A DNA stretch of 32,640 nt, taken from positions 35,396 through 68,035 of the forward strand of contig JARGOD010000016.1 of the NCBI GenBank assembly GCA_029210205.1, given 5' to 3'. Position numbers and translations under genes: made by a program. Position 1 is the stretch's first letter; the number at the start of each line of letters is the position of its first letter. This document shows positions 15,602 to 23,678 of this stretch, one piece after another. Origin of the DNA: Verrucomicrobiales bacterium (GTDB lineage Bacteria > Verrucomicrobiota > Verrucomicrobiia > Verrucomicrobiales > DEV007). A model generated the notes under the pieces. That model searched no databases. It had not been told where the DNA came from and saw only the letters and a program-made list of their open reading frames with translations.

Positions 15602-15628
15602 AATGTATCCAGATACGAAGTATTTCAA
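15602..15628 (-). promoter_or_regulatory. Candidate rpsN promoter with very short leader
   Basis: On the minus strand TTGAAA (15628-15623) and TACATT (15607-15602) are separated by 15 bp, slightly short for sigma70. Only 9 bp separate TACATT from the ATG, so transcription would start within a few bases of the start codon. The leader is C/T-rich and has no Shine-Dalgarno site. Confidence 0.4.
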
Positions 15629-15682
15629 GCGGAAAATCAACATTCCCGCTCGCAGAAGTGTCGTATTTCGTGATTCTATAGC

Positions 15683-16459
15683 GTGATGAGACCTCTTCCC
15701 CCAATTTCAGCTCTTTTTTCCGTTTTCCTTGTGCTCTTCATTTCCTTTGACGTTTCGCAGATTGAAGGAGCAGAAAAGGAAAAGGACTGGTTGGAATATT
15801 ATTACCAAAACCCTTCACCCGAGCGGTTTGTAAGTCAGATGAAAGACTGGGCGGAAGACGGGACTCTGGACAGTGAATATGCAAAACCAGCTTTGATTGC
15901 GTTTCTCAGCCGGGTCATCCGAGACAACCGGAACGAGATTGCCGGATGGTATAAGGCTCTTGGTGGGCTCTCGCAGGATCAAAAGCAGGTTCTCCATACA
16001 GCGATGCTTTACGCGCGAATTTCCGAGGCGGATGAGATCATGAAGAATATCTTTGGGAAGCGATACGATGAGCAGAAACTAGAGACCAAAAAAATCCTCG
16101 AAATGCCTCTCGATAAGAGATCGACGATCGATATGCTTTGGGGCTTTTTCTATGCTTCCGGGTCAGAGCATGCCATTCGGCGAGTGGTTCTTTCGTTCCG
16201 ATTTCAGGATGCACCAGAGCGTCCTGACGGAGTCGATGTGCCGGAAGGCTACCAACCGCTCTATAAGATGCTTCCAGTTTTTGCTTCAAACTCGCTTCTC
16301 GCAAATGCCGAAAGGCATCCCCGTGTTAAAGAAATTCTCGAAGGATTTCTCGGGAATGATTCTCTCCTCGAACCTGAGAAAGATGGGGTCTACGACGTCC
16401 TTTCTGGGATTGATGCTGAGAAATACCCTCCCATTGATCGCGATGGAGAGAGTGCTTGA
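15683..16459 (+). CDS. Exported helical protein of unknown function
   Basis: A 258-residue protein not assigned to a named family. The N-terminus ([19 protein letters not shown]) is a signal peptide or anchor with likely cleavage around I-E-G-A-E. The mature part is largely alpha-helical and charged (for example [14 protein letters not shown]), reminiscent of TPR/HEAT-like helical repeats, but no clear repeat period could be confirmed. Start GTG 15683 is immediately followed by ATG 15686, and either could be used. It converges on kdgK, whose stop is 11 bp away. Confidence 0.6.
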   Translation: MMRPLPPISALFSVFLVLFISFDVSQIEGAEKEKDWLEYYYQNPSPERFVSQMKDWAEDGTLDSEYAKPALIAFLSRVIRDNRNEIAGWYKALGGLSQDQKQVLHTAMLYARISEADEIMKNIFGKRYDEQKLETKKILEMPLDKRSTIDMLWGFFYASGSEHAIRRVVLSFRFQDAPERPDGVDVPEGYQPLYKMLPVFASNSLLANAERHPRVKEILEGFLGNDSLLEPEKDGVYDVLSGIDAEKYPPIDRDGESA

Positions 16460-16470
16460 GGTGGGTGAAG

Positions 16471-17568
16471 TTATCGGACGACGCGCGCTCCGCCCCCGCT
16501 CATGACCTTTTCGACCTCCGCGCGCGATCCCATGGTCGTGTCGCCGGGGGTCGTCATCGCGAGAGCTCCGTGTGCTGCTCCGTAGTTGACTGCCTTCGCG
16601 GGATCGTTGTGTTCGAGGAATCCAAAAGCGAACCCTGATGCGAAACTGTCGCCTCCTCCAACTCGGTCCATGATCTCGAGTTCTGGATATTGATCTGCTT
16701 CGAAAAATTCTCCATTGTGCCAACAGATGGCACCCCAGTCATTGACCGTGGCGGTATGTACTTCGCGAAGTGTTGTCGCAGTGGCTTTAAAATTCGGAAA
16801 CTCTTTCACCGCCGTTTCAATCATGCGCTTGAAGTTGGCGACGTCGATCCCTCGTATATTCTCATCGACGCCTTCAACCTCGAAGCCGAGCGAAGCGGTG
16901 AAGTCCTCTTCGTTTCCAATCATGACATCGACATATTTGGCGATCTCGCGATTAACCTCCTGAGCTCTAGCCTGTCCACCGATTGCTTTCCACAAGGAGG
17001 GACGATAGTTTAGGTCGTAGCTCACAATGGTGCCGTGCTTTTGAGCTGCACGGCAGGCTTCAATGGTGAGTTCAGCTGCGGTTTCGCTCAGGGCCGCAAA
17101 AATGCCGCCCGTGTGAAACCAGCGCGCTCCGTGGTTTCCAAAAATGTCTTCCCAGTCGATGTCCCCGGGCTTCAGTTGACTCGCTGCCGTGTTGGCGCGG
17201 TCCGGGCATCCGACGGCACCCCGGATTCCAAATCCGCGCTCAGTAAAATTCAGCCCGTTTCGGACCTCTCGCCCAATCCCGTCGTAGTCGCGCCAGTGTA
17301 CAAATCTGGTATCGACGCCGCCCTGCAGCATGAAGTCTTCGACCAGTCGACCGACAGGGTTATCGGCAAATGCGGTCACGCATGCAGTTCGGAGACCGAA
17401 GCAACGCCGGAGACCGCGAGTGACGTTATACTCGCCGCCACCTTCCCACGCTGAGAATTGGCGCGTCGTGTGGATGCGACCTTCGCCCGGGTCGAGGCGA
17501 AGCATAACTTCGCCCATAGAAATGCAATCGAATGCTACGTCAGAGGATGATTTGATCGGAAGTGCCAT
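16471..17568 (-). CDS. kdgK: PfkB-family sugar kinase, probable 2-keto-3-deoxygluconate kinase
   Basis: A 365-residue ribokinase/PfkB-fold kinase. The N-terminal region has G-E-V-M-L-R-L-D and the sugar-binding G-G-x-x-x-N-V segment (W-E-G-G-G-E-Y-N-V-T). The anion-hole/catalytic motif is D-R-V-G-G-G-D-S-F-A-S-G with base D307. The G-E-V-M-L-R-L start and Y-D-L-N-Y-R-P-S-L-W motif fit KdgK-like enzymes that phosphorylate 2-dehydro-3-deoxygluconate ahead of KDPG aldolase. The aldolase is not in the window. It lies 26 bp downstream of a 2-hydroxyacid dehydrogenase on the same strand, and the two probably form an operon for sugar-acid use. Other ketose or sugar substrates are possible. Confidence 0.8.
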   Translation of the reverse strand: MALPIKSSSDVAFDCISMGEVMLRLDPGEGRIHTTRQFSAWEGGGEYNVTRGLRRCFGLRTACVTAFADNPVGRLVEDFMLQGGVDTRFVHWRDYDGIGREVRNGLNFTERGFGIRGAVGCPDRANTAASQLKPGDIDWEDIFGNHGARWFHTGGIFAALSETAAELTIEACRAAQKHGTIVSYDLNYRPSLWKAIGGQARAQEVNREIAKYVDVMIGNEEDFTASLGFEVEGVDENIRGIDVANFKRMIETAVKEFPNFKATATTLREVHTATVNDWGAICWHNGEFFEADQYPELEIMDRVGGGDSFASGFAFGFLEHNDPAKAVNYGAAHGALAMTTPGDTTMGSRAEVEKVMSGGGARVVR

Positions 17569-17594
17569 TTTGAGATAGGGTAGGAAAATAAGAG

Positions 17595-18569
17595 CTAGAA
17601 ACGGTTGGCTTGAATGAAGTCGCTGTCGCCTTTGAGGTAGTTGATGAGATTGTGAGTCGCTCGAAGTGCCTGCCGTGCCACGCTTTCGTAGGTCCGCGAG
17701 GCGATATGACTCGTGATCAGACAGTTGGGAGCGGTGAATAGTCTGTGCTCCGGTGCAGGAGGCTCCTCGTCGAGCACATCGGCACCGTAACCGCCAAGTT
17801 TACCGCTTTCCAATGCTGTTGCGATGCAGTCTGTCTCGACAAGCTCGCCGCGAGCGCAGTTGAGAACGATCGCGCCATCCTGCATCTCCTGAATTTTAGA
17901 GGTGTTGATCATACCTCGAGTTTTCTCGTCAAGAAAGCAGTGAAGGCTAACGACGTTGGCTCCGGTTAGCACTTCGTCCATTGTCTCGCATCGGGTCACG
18001 CTATGTTCAGCGGCGAAGGTTTCGTCAAAGTATGGATCGTAGGCGATGACCGACATTCCAAAAGCTTTCGCTCGCGTCGCGACTTCTTTGCCGATGCGTC
18101 CAAGGCCGATGATTCCCATCGTGCTGCCGAGAATCTCGTGACCGACCGGTTTTTTCCAGCCTGCCTGCCATTTTCCATTGATGACATCAATCCCGTTCTC
18201 ATGAATCTTCTTAGTGATACTCAAAAGAAGGCCGAAGGTGTGTTCCGCTACCGTGGTGTGATTCACTCCCGGAGTGTTGAGGACCGGAATTTTCTGTGAT
18301 GTCGCAAACTCGACATTGATTTTGTCCAGTCCAATGCCGTATTTACTGATCACCTTAAGACGGGGCTGCGACCTTTCGATGACAGCTTGAGTAATTGCGT
18401 CGTCTCCGCAGAGAAACGCATCAAACTCACCGGCGAGATCAAGCATCTCAGCTTCGGGAAGAGGTCCGCGTGCCCTCACGATTTCGAATTCCTGAGATTC
18501 AAGGAGTTCGTGATGAGGACCGGGAGTGTCCTGATAACTCGTTGTGGTGAGTAAAATACGGGTTGTCAT
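17595..18569 (-). CDS. D-isomer-specific 2-hydroxyacid dehydrogenase
   Basis: A 324-residue NAD-dependent dehydrogenase of the SerA/formate dehydrogenase-like fold. The nucleotide-binding motif G-L-G-R-I-G lies at about 155-160. The catalytic triad is R240 (C-A-R-G-E-L), E269 (D-V-L-D-E-E-P) and H288 (T-S-H-I-A). The start at ATG 18569 is chosen because the protein then begins M-T-T-R-I-L-L-T-T. The start four codons upstream (18581) is possible. It lacks a C-terminal ACT domain, so it is not a canonical regulated SerA. Pairing with a KDG-type kinase suggests an oxidation or reduction step of a hydroxyacid in sugar-acid catabolism. The exact substrate is unknown. Confidence 0.85.
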   Translation of the reverse strand: MTTRILLTTTSYQDTPGPHHELLESQEFEIVRARGPLPEAEMLDLAGEFDAFLCGDDAITQAVIERSQPRLKVISKYGIGLDKINVEFATSQKIPVLNTPGVNHTTVAEHTFGLLLSITKKIHENGIDVINGKWQAGWKKPVGHEILGSTMGIIGLGRIGKEVATRAKAFGMSVIAYDPYFDETFAAEHSVTRCETMDEVLTGANVVSLHCFLDEKTRGMINTSKIQEMQDGAIVLNCARGELVETDCIATALESGKLGGYGADVLDEEPPAPEHRLFTAPNCLITSHIASRTYESVARQALRATHNLINYLKGDSDFIQANRF

Positions 18570-18615
18570 AAGGTAAGCCAACGGTTAGCGAGATGAGAAT
18601 ACGAGGCAATCTACA

Positions 18616-18644
18616 AATTGCGCAGCGAAGCGACGAATTACGCA
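18616..18644. promoter_or_regulatory. 20-bp-spaced direct repeat in a divergent promoter region
   Basis: AATTGCGCA (18616-18624) and AATTACGCA (18636-18644) match at 8 of 9 positions and are offset by exactly 20 bp, about two helical turns. They sit between the divergent dehydrogenase and small HTH genes, ending one base before the ATG at 18646. The layout suits tandem binding of a dimeric regulator such as the Rrf2 or HTH protein encoded just downstream. Confidence 0.45.
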
Positions 18645-18645
18645 A

Positions 18646-18915
18646 ATGACGGAGTCTGCCCCTACTGGTGATCAACGCGACCACGGCCCCCAACCGATCG
18701 ATGCTCTCATGGAAAGGCTCTGTCTGGCGAACAACGAGTTGGTCGCCGCGAGCACGGAGCAGTTGACTCATAAGCAGGTCCAAAAAGCGAGGAAGGGGCG
18801 CCGGGTCACTCGCAACATTCAGAAAAAAATTAAGAACGCTCTTGAGCGCATACTTCTTGAAAAGGGTGAGGAGCGTCGCTTTGCGTTGGATGAGCTTTTC
18901 AACTACGTTTCCTAA
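18646..18915 (+). CDS. Small HTH-like protein
   Basis: An 89-residue protein with a helix-turn-helix-like core at about 20-70. A P-I-D-A-L-M-E-R-L...N-N-E-L-V-A-A-S helix is followed by the basic segment L-T-H-K-Q-V-Q-K-A-R-K-G-R-R-V-T-R, then an N-I-Q-K-K-I-K-N-A-L-E-R helix. This resembles short XRE-like proteins with a strongly basic recognition helix. It ends 3 bp before the Rrf2 regulator, so the two are almost certainly co-transcribed. It could be a DNA-binding partner of the Rrf2 protein. Function has not been established. Confidence 0.6.
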   Translation: MTESAPTGDQRDHGPQPIDALMERLCLANNELVAASTEQLTHKQVQKARKGRRVTRNIQKKIKNALERILLEKGEERRFALDELFNYVS

Positions 18916-18918
18916 GCA

Positions 18919-19347
18919 ATGCAAATCTCCCGAAAAGCTGATTACGCGATTCGCGCCATGACGATTCTTGCAGGGTTGGCGCCTGATCGCACGTTGCAAG
19001 CGCAGGAAATGGCAGAGACCGGGAAAATCCCGATAAAGTTTCTGGAGCAAATTTTACTCGTCTTGAAAAAATCAGGGATGCTGCGCAGCAAGCGCGGTGT
19101 CGGTGGAGGCTACCGTTTGAATCGAGAGAGCCGTCTTATCAGTCTAGCTGAAATAATCGAAGCGGTGGATGGGGAACTCGTTCAACTTGTCGATACAGAC
19201 GATTTCCCCGTGTTCAACGGGGCCAGCGGCATTACCCACTACCTTGGTTTTGCTGAGGCAGGGATCAATGAAGCGCTTAGAAAGACGAGCTTGGAAGATA
19301 TTGCCGGTCATGACGCAGGAGATTCTATGGTCGGGTATGGGATTTGA
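18919..19347 (+). CDS. Rrf2-family transcriptional regulator lacking cysteines
   Basis: A 142-residue regulator. The start M-Q-I-S-R-K-A-D-Y-A-I-R-A and the winged-helix core are typical of Rrf2/IscR/NsrR proteins: I-P-I-K-F-L-E-Q-I-L at about 37-46, then L-R-S-K-R-G-V-G-G-G-Y-R-L at 56-68. The usual region for the three cluster-binding cysteines (about residues 90-110) contains none, and there are no cysteines in the whole protein. It therefore cannot be a [2Fe-2S] or [4Fe-4S] sensor of the IscR/NsrR type. It is in an operon with the small HTH protein upstream and the sugar kinase 23 bp downstream. Confidence 0.85.
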   Translation: MQISRKADYAIRAMTILAGLAPDRTLQAQEMAETGKIPIKFLEQILLVLKKSGMLRSKRGVGGGYRLNRESRLISLAEIIEAVDGELVQLVDTDDFPVFNGASGITHYLGFAEAGINEALRKTSLEDIAGHDAGDSMVGYGI

Positions 19348-19370
19348 CAGCTGCTTTAGTCTTCAAGCTT

Positions 19371-20480
19371 ATGATTGCTGAATCAATCGCCATCCAATTT
19401 GATGTTCCCGGTCGTCTCGTCGCTCTCCAGCCAATTGGGGCGGGAAATGTAAACGACACCTACCGGGTTATTCTAAGGACCACTTTTTCTGAGGAGCAGT
19501 ACATTCTTCAGCGCATTAATCGAGCTGTCTTCAAGAATCCAGCTGCGGTGATGTCGAATATGAAGGTGGTGACTGATCACGCCCATCGGAGGATCGAAGA
19601 AGAGGCAGGAAAGGCGGACCGCATCTGGCAACTCCCGCGGGTCATTCCTACGAAAGGCGGAGGTGACTATGTTGTTGATGAAGAAGGGGAATACTGGAGG
19701 GCTCTTTCACTAATCGCGAGTACAACGAGCTACGAAAAAGTCAGCGTTCCCGAGCATGCGCTCGAAGCGGGCCGGGTCCTTGGTCATTTTCAGCGAATTA
19801 TTTCAGATTTTCCAATCGATGAATTAGAGGACACTCTCCTTGGTTTCCACATTGCGCCTGTCTATCTCGGTCAGTATGACGAGGTTTTGAAATCTGACGG
19901 GGCGATGCATCGTCTTTCGGCCTCAACCGAGGCGACCCGCTTGAGTCGGTTTGTCGAGGAGCGCCGCGATTTTGTAGGTGTGCTTGAACTGGCAAACGCG
20001 AGGGGAGAACTCAAATTGCGACCCATACACGGGGACCCCAAGATCACGAACGTGATGATCGACAAGCTTACCGGTAAAGGAACCAGTATTGTTGATCTCG
20101 ATACGGTCAAGCCGGGCCTCATTCACTACGACTTCGGTGATGCCGTGCGCAGTGGTTGCAATCCTGCAGGCGAGGAAACAAATGACCTTGGTGAGGTCTT
20201 TCTCGATCTGGATCTCTTCGAAGCGTTGGTCAAAGGATACCTTGCTGAAGCAAAAGGTTTTCTGACGGAGTCAGATCGGATGTATCTGTTCGATTCAGTC
20301 CGCTTGATCACCCTTGAGCTGGGATTACGTTTTTTCGCGGATTACCTGGCCGGAGATGTATATTTCAAGACGACCTATGAAGGTCAGAATCTTAATCGCG
20401 CGCGTGTTCAGTTTGCTCTGTGCGAAAGCATTGAAGCTCGAGAGGGAAAAATGCGGGATATCCTCGAGAGTCACTTCTGA
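19371..20480 (+). CDS. APH-fold phosphotransferase, NahK-like sugar kinase
   Basis: A 369-residue kinase of the aminoglycoside phosphotransferase / choline kinase fold. The catalytic loop H-G-D-P-K-I-T-N lies at 220-227 and the metal motif V-D-L-D-T-V at 241-246, followed by Y-D-F-G-D-A-V-R. The L-D-T-V-x-P-G...D-F-G-D pattern is characteristic of N-acetylhexosamine 1-kinase (NahK), which makes sugar 1-phosphates. The N-terminal nucleotide-binding loop reads I-G-A-G-N-V-N-D-T-Y. The ATG at 19371 gives a natural start; a TTG at 19344 would overlap the Rrf2 stop. Preceded by two putative regulators, it is probably induced by its sugar. Exact sugar unknown. Confidence 0.82.
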   Translation: MIAESIAIQFDVPGRLVALQPIGAGNVNDTYRVILRTTFSEEQYILQRINRAVFKNPAAVMSNMKVVTDHAHRRIEEEAGKADRIWQLPRVIPTKGGGDYVVDEEGEYWRALSLIASTTSYEKVSVPEHALEAGRVLGHFQRIISDFPIDELEDTLLGFHIAPVYLGQYDEVLKSDGAMHRLSASTEATRLSRFVEERRDFVGVLELANARGELKLRPIHGDPKITNVMIDKLTGKGTSIVDLDTVKPGLIHYDFGDAVRSGCNPAGEETNDLGEVFLDLDLFEALVKGYLAEAKGFLTESDRMYLFDSVRLITLELGLRFFADYLAGDVYFKTTYEGQNLNRARVQFALCESIEAREGKMRDILESHF

Positions 20481-20527
20481 GGGTAGAACTCGCGACGAAT
20501 CTGATGCGCAGTGCGGGAGGCAATAAA

Positions 20528-20692
20528 TCAGTAGCCGAAATACTCACGGTTGATTCGCTGGCCATAGTATACCCCCAAGACGCTCGCGATCATGCTGATC
20601 ACAAGGGCCGGTACGAAGCCGAAGAACTCGCCAATCCACCAACCGATACCACCGGCGACAGATGACATAATCAAAACAAAAATAGCAGCCAT
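20528..20692 (-). CDS. Mini membrane protein (54 aa)
   Basis: A 54-residue protein with two hydrophobic helices joined by a G-E-F-F-G-F-V-P turn, ending in a polar Y-Y-G-Q-R-I-N-R-E-Y-F-G-Y tail. A longer in-frame start at 20878 exists, but the extra 62 residues are polar and unlike a protein N-terminus. A good promoter (TTCACA / TATAAT) lies just upstream of the ATG at 20692, which confirms the short form. No family name can be given. Confidence 0.65.
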   Translation of the reverse strand: MAAIFVLIMSSVAGGIGWWIGEFFGFVPALVISMIASVLGVYYGQRINREYFGY

Positions 20693-21028
20693 AACTAAAT
20701 CAGCAAAGTTATGGAAATTATAACAGATTGGCCGGTTTTGTGAAAGAACTATTATGAGGTAATTTGGAGATTGGCTTCTTGTTCTGTCCTTTATCGAATA
20801 ATTTGGCGGGATTTTGCAGGTAAAATGGGTGTCTTCGAGCTCCTCCACCATTGCAGACTTGAAGAGGGTTGAGATCAAAACTGCGATATTCCGATGACAG
20901 GATATGCCTGGAGATTTTCCATCTTTTGAATTTGAAGTACCTCGCTAAATCTGATCGGGATATGAGTGACGAAATTGCGACTCTTTTCAGGACACAGTAG
21001 CAACAATATTGACGCAAGGTGTTCTCCG
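20693..21028. other. 336-bp intergenic region between divergent genes
   Basis: No convincing gene. It holds the promoter of the 54-residue membrane protein (20717-20744). It also holds a stretch at about 20825-20870 whose reverse complement faintly recalls tRNA-Leu D-arm and T-arm strings but has no cloverleaf. The remainder probably carries the promoter and leader of the LysE-type gene. An in-frame ATG at 20966 could extend that gene by 21 residues, but these are not membrane-like. Confidence 0.5.
20717..20744 (-). promoter_or_regulatory. Sigma70-type promoter for the 54-aa membrane protein
   Basis: On the minus strand TTCACA (20744-20739) and a perfect TATAAT (20722-20717) are separated by 16 bp. 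The predicted start of transcription is about 17 nt before the ATG at 20692. Confidence 0.65.
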
Positions 21029-21661
21029 ATGACCGCAGATCTAGTCTGGAAGGCTCTCATAATTGGCGTCATCAACGCCGCGCCGATTGGACCGGTAGGA
21101 GTTATGTGCCTTCGTAAGAACGTCGAACGTCATCGACTGCCTGGCATCATGGCCGCGCTGGGAATGGCTTCGGCCTATTCGATTGTCTCTTTCTGCGTCC
21201 TCTTCGGACTTAATGGAATTGCGCAGTGGCTGAATGACTATCGAGTGATTTGTCAGCTCGGAGCCGGAGTTTTTCTGGTGATCTTGGGATGGAGAGGTCT
21301 TAGAAAACAGGCGAGTGTGGTCCAACAGGAAAGTTGCCCCAAGCGGCTCGCTGGAGATTTCACCCAGAGCTTTGCAATGACACTTCTTAACCCCGTGCCG
21401 TTTGTCACCTTTGCGTTTATCCTCACCAGCTTCCATGTCATTCGGGGGAAGCTCGACCTGTTTGCTGATTTGATTTTTGCGAGTCTCGTCTTTGCCGGAA
21501 CGATTCTCTTCTGGCTCTTGGTGAACCAGATTCTGCATTGGGTAAAACAGGGGGCAGGGGAAAGGCCCGGTCAGTTCATCGCCCGGGGGAGCTCTATGGC
21601 CCTTATCATTTTCGGAGCCGTAATTCTACTCAAAGGAGCCATTGAGCAGAGCACAACTTAA
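21029..21661 (+). CDS. LysE/RhtB-family amino-acid exporter
   Basis: A 210-residue inner-membrane exporter. The start ATG 21029 gives M-T-A-D-L-V-W-K-A-L-I-I-G-V-I-N-A-A-P-I-G-P-V-G, whose P-I-G-P-V segment is the family signature in the first helix. About six helices follow. The second family motif T-L-L-N-P-V-P-F lies near residue 122, where the family typically has a T-x-x-N-P-K-x segment. Substrates of this family are amino acids such as lysine, threonine and homoserine; the specific one cannot be predicted. It converges on the sulfatase gene 31 bp downstream. Confidence 0.88.
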   Translation: MTADLVWKALIIGVINAAPIGPVGVMCLRKNVERHRLPGIMAALGMASAYSIVSFCVLFGLNGIAQWLNDYRVICQLGAGVFLVILGWRGLRKQASVVQQESCPKRLAGDFTQSFAMTLLNPVPFVTFAFILTSFHVIRGKLDLFADLIFASLVFAGTILFWLLVNQILHWVKQGAGERPGQFIARGSSMALIIFGAVILLKGAIEQSTT

Positions 21662-21692
21662 CCAGACGTCGATATGTTAGCAGGCCAACTCT

Positions 21693-23240
21693 TCAGGCTT
21701 TCTTTTTGCGTGGCGCCGGCACTGGTTTGATCATTTCAACCGCTACGTCGTTGCTCAAGGCAGGGCCCGGCGTAGTCCGCCCCTGATCGATCATTGATTG
21801 CAGGGCAGCAGTCATCTTTTTCACCCGCTCCGGTTCCTCTTCGGCGAGGTTGTTTTGCTCTCCGGGATCGGTGGCGAGATCAAATAGCTGCACCGGTGAA
21901 AACGCTGACATATCAGTGCGACCGGGACGGGGTTCGCTCCAGCCTCCGGAGCCGGGGCAGAGAGCCAGTTTCCACTTGCCGTCGCGGACTGCAAAACTGC
22001 CGTTGATCGATTGAGTGATAATCGAATTTCTCGTGGGTTCCGCCGCCGCATCCTCGAGAAGTGAGAGGAACGAAACGCTATCTTCACCTTGTGATTCGGG
22101 GACAGCCGCTCCAGCGATCTCAGCGGCAGTTGCGAGAAAATCGACTTGGCTGATGAGTGCATCAGACTTTGTGCCAGCGGTAATCTTTTCGGGCCAGCGG
22201 GCGACGAAGGGAACGCGGTGCCCACCTTCATAAATGTCGGCTTTATGACCCCGGTAAATATAACTGGCCTTGTGACCGGCGGCTTCCAGTTCTTCAAAGT
22301 TTGCCTGAGGGGAGCAGCCGTTGTCGGTTGTGAAAACGATGAGGGTATTCTCCGCTATCCCATTTTTATCAAGCGCAGCGAGAACCTGGCCGACGCAGTG
22401 ATCAACCTGCATCGTGAAGTCGGCATAGATATTGACACCGCTTTTTCCGATCCACTCTTCGGGAGGGACGATCGGAGTGTGCGGGGCGTTGAGAGGGAAG
22501 TAGATGAAGAATGGTTTTCCATCCTTTGATCCCTCGGCACGCTCGTCAATGATCTCGACGGTCTTAGCGGTGATGTCTGGCAAGACGTCCACGGCCTCGA
22601 AATTGGCTCCGGCTGGCCCCGGACGATGAAAGGCTTTCTCAACGGTCGCTTCTTCGGTCGCGACCCTGTCCTGAATGTAGACGTAGGGTGGCATGTCGAG
22701 AGAGGCGCTGATGCCGAAGAAGGTATCAAATCCGACATCGACGGGGCCATTCTGAATCGGCGCTTTATAGTCGACTTCCCAACCTCCTTTGAAGCCTCCG
22801 GAGAAATCTCCCTTATCGTTGGCAATCCCACCACCTTTCATTTGCCAATCAAAGCCGAGGTGCCATTTGCCAACACAGGCGGTGTAGTAGCCTTTTTCTC
22901 TCAACAGCCCCGCAATAGTGAGCCGATCCTCGGCTATGAGGGGAGGGGAGAAACCACCGAGGACTCCTTTTTGGAGGTGAGTTCGCCAATGATAGCGGCC
23001 TGTCAGAAGTGAATAACGTGTGGGGGTGCAGACGGAGGAGGAAGTATGGGCGTCCGAGAAGATCATGCCTTCGTCGGCAATGCGATCAATGTGGGGTGTA
23101 GGAATCTTTGATTCAGCATTCAACGCGGAGACATCGCCGAAACCCTGATCGTCTGCGAGGATGATAATAATGTTAGGATTCTCCGCGGCGCTGAGAACGA
23201 CAGTGAGAAAGAAGGAGAGAAAAATTAAGTAAAACTTCAT
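21693..23240 (-). CDS. Secreted sulfatase (FGly, CxPxR type)
   Basis: A 515-residue type I sulfatase hydrolysing a sulfate ester through formylglycine. The start ATG 23240 puts a signal peptide first (M-K-F-Y-L-I-F-L-S-F-F...L-S-A). An in-frame extension to 23300 is not signal-like. Calcium ligands D30-D31 appear in L-A-D-D-Q-G-F-G-D. The modified cysteine is C71 in C-T-P-T-R-Y-S-L-L-T-G-R, and G-K-W-H-L-G-F and T-T-D-N-G-C carry further active-site residues. Length and motif order match exported arylsulfatases acting on polysaccharides or their oligomers. No sulfatase-maturation enzyme lies in the window, so maturation is provided elsewhere. Confidence 0.93.
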   Translation of the reverse strand: MKFYLIFLSFFLTVVLSAAENPNIIIILADDQGFGDVSALNAESKIPTPHIDRIADEGMIFSDAHTSSSVCTPTRYSLLTGRYHWRTHLQKGVLGGFSPPLIAEDRLTIAGLLREKGYYTACVGKWHLGFDWQMKGGGIANDKGDFSGGFKGGWEVDYKAPIQNGPVDVGFDTFFGISASLDMPPYVYIQDRVATEEATVEKAFHRPGPAGANFEAVDVLPDITAKTVEIIDERAEGSKDGKPFFIYFPLNAPHTPIVPPEEWIGKSGVNIYADFTMQVDHCVGQVLAALDKNGIAENTLIVFTTDNGCSPQANFEELEAAGHKASYIYRGHKADIYEGGHRVPFVARWPEKITAGTKSDALISQVDFLATAAEIAGAAVPESQGEDSVSFLSLLEDAAAEPTRNSIITQSINGSFAVRDGKWKLALCPGSGGWSEPRPGRTDMSAFSPVQLFDLATDPGEQNNLAEEEPERVKKMTAALQSMIDQGRTTPGPALSNDVAVEMIKPVPAPRKKKA

Positions 23241-23309
23241 ATGGAGACCGAAAGGGTAGACAGGAGCTGGAGAGGCGTCGAGCGCTGAAGTAGGGCGCAA
23301 ATAAGGTGT

Positions 23310-23624
23310 TCACGGTTCATCAAGTTTCGGGCGGTGGGCAGAAATGGTCTCGACTGTTTTCGCGCCAAATCCGGGAAGGAGAATGAGCTCCTCCACCGCC
23401 TTAAATGGTCTGTGCTTTCGGATTGTTGCCGCCCTGACAGGGCCGATCCCTCGAATTCCCGCGAGGACCTCGAGGTCAGCTGTGTTCAGCTTCTCGAGGA
23501 GAGTCCTGTGAATGGGGTCATCTGTGGATGCACCGGGTTCCGTTGCCACAAGCGACGTCGCAATCAGGAACAGGCATAGCTTGATTAGCAAAGCGGCCTT
23601 GAAAAAGTTTGCAGGAAATGTCAT
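23310..23624 (-). CDS. Exported ComEA-like helix-hairpin-helix protein
   Basis: A 104-residue protein starting at ATG 23624, with a signal peptide (F-F-K-A-A-L-L-I-K-L-C-L-F-L-I-A-T). The mature part is a ComEA-type HhH DNA-binding domain. Core motifs are L-N-T-A-D-L-E-V-L-A-G-I-R-G-I-G at about 46-61 and V-E-E-L-I-L-L-P-G-F-G at about 78-88. The family normally binds DNA without sequence preference; exported ComEA takes up transforming DNA. The length is short, with no membrane anchor beyond the signal, so a periplasmic DNA-binding role is likely. No other competence gene is in the window. An inverted-repeat-rich region covers and precedes its start. Confidence 0.85.
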   Translation of the reverse strand: MTFPANFFKAALLIKLCLFLIATSLVATEPGASTDDPIHRTLLEKLNTADLEVLAGIRGIGPVRAATIRKHRPFKAVEELILLPGFGAKTVETISAHRPKLDEP

Positions 23625-23678
23625 TTTGAACAGTATTAACACTGTATGGTTCCTAGGCCAACTGTAAAGTGTTCAAAA
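23624..23678. promoter_or_regulatory. Nested dyads upstream of the ComEA-like gene
   Basis: A 9-bp perfect inverted repeat TTTTGAACA (23624-23632) / TGTTCAAAA (23670-23678) encloses a second dyad ACAGT-ATTAAC-ACTGT (23630-23645), a direct repeat of ACTGT at 23661 and a CCTAGG palindrome. On the minus strand TTTACA and TACAGT are 16 bp apart and would form a promoter ending 16 bp before the ATG. The left arm overlaps the start codon of the ComEA-like gene, suggesting a regulator binding over its promoter. Confidence 0.5.

Noticed and set aside
18919-19347. IscR/NsrR-type Fe-S sensor
   Set aside because: The Rrf2 protein has no cysteines, so cluster binding of that kind is excluded.
20820-20900. 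Reverse-complement strings resembling tRNA-Leu D-arm (GGTGGAGGAGCTCGAAGACAC) and T-arm (TTCAAGTC) pieces
   Set aside because: The pieces are in the wrong order, no acceptor stem or anticodon arm can be formed, and no CCA is present. Treated as chance.
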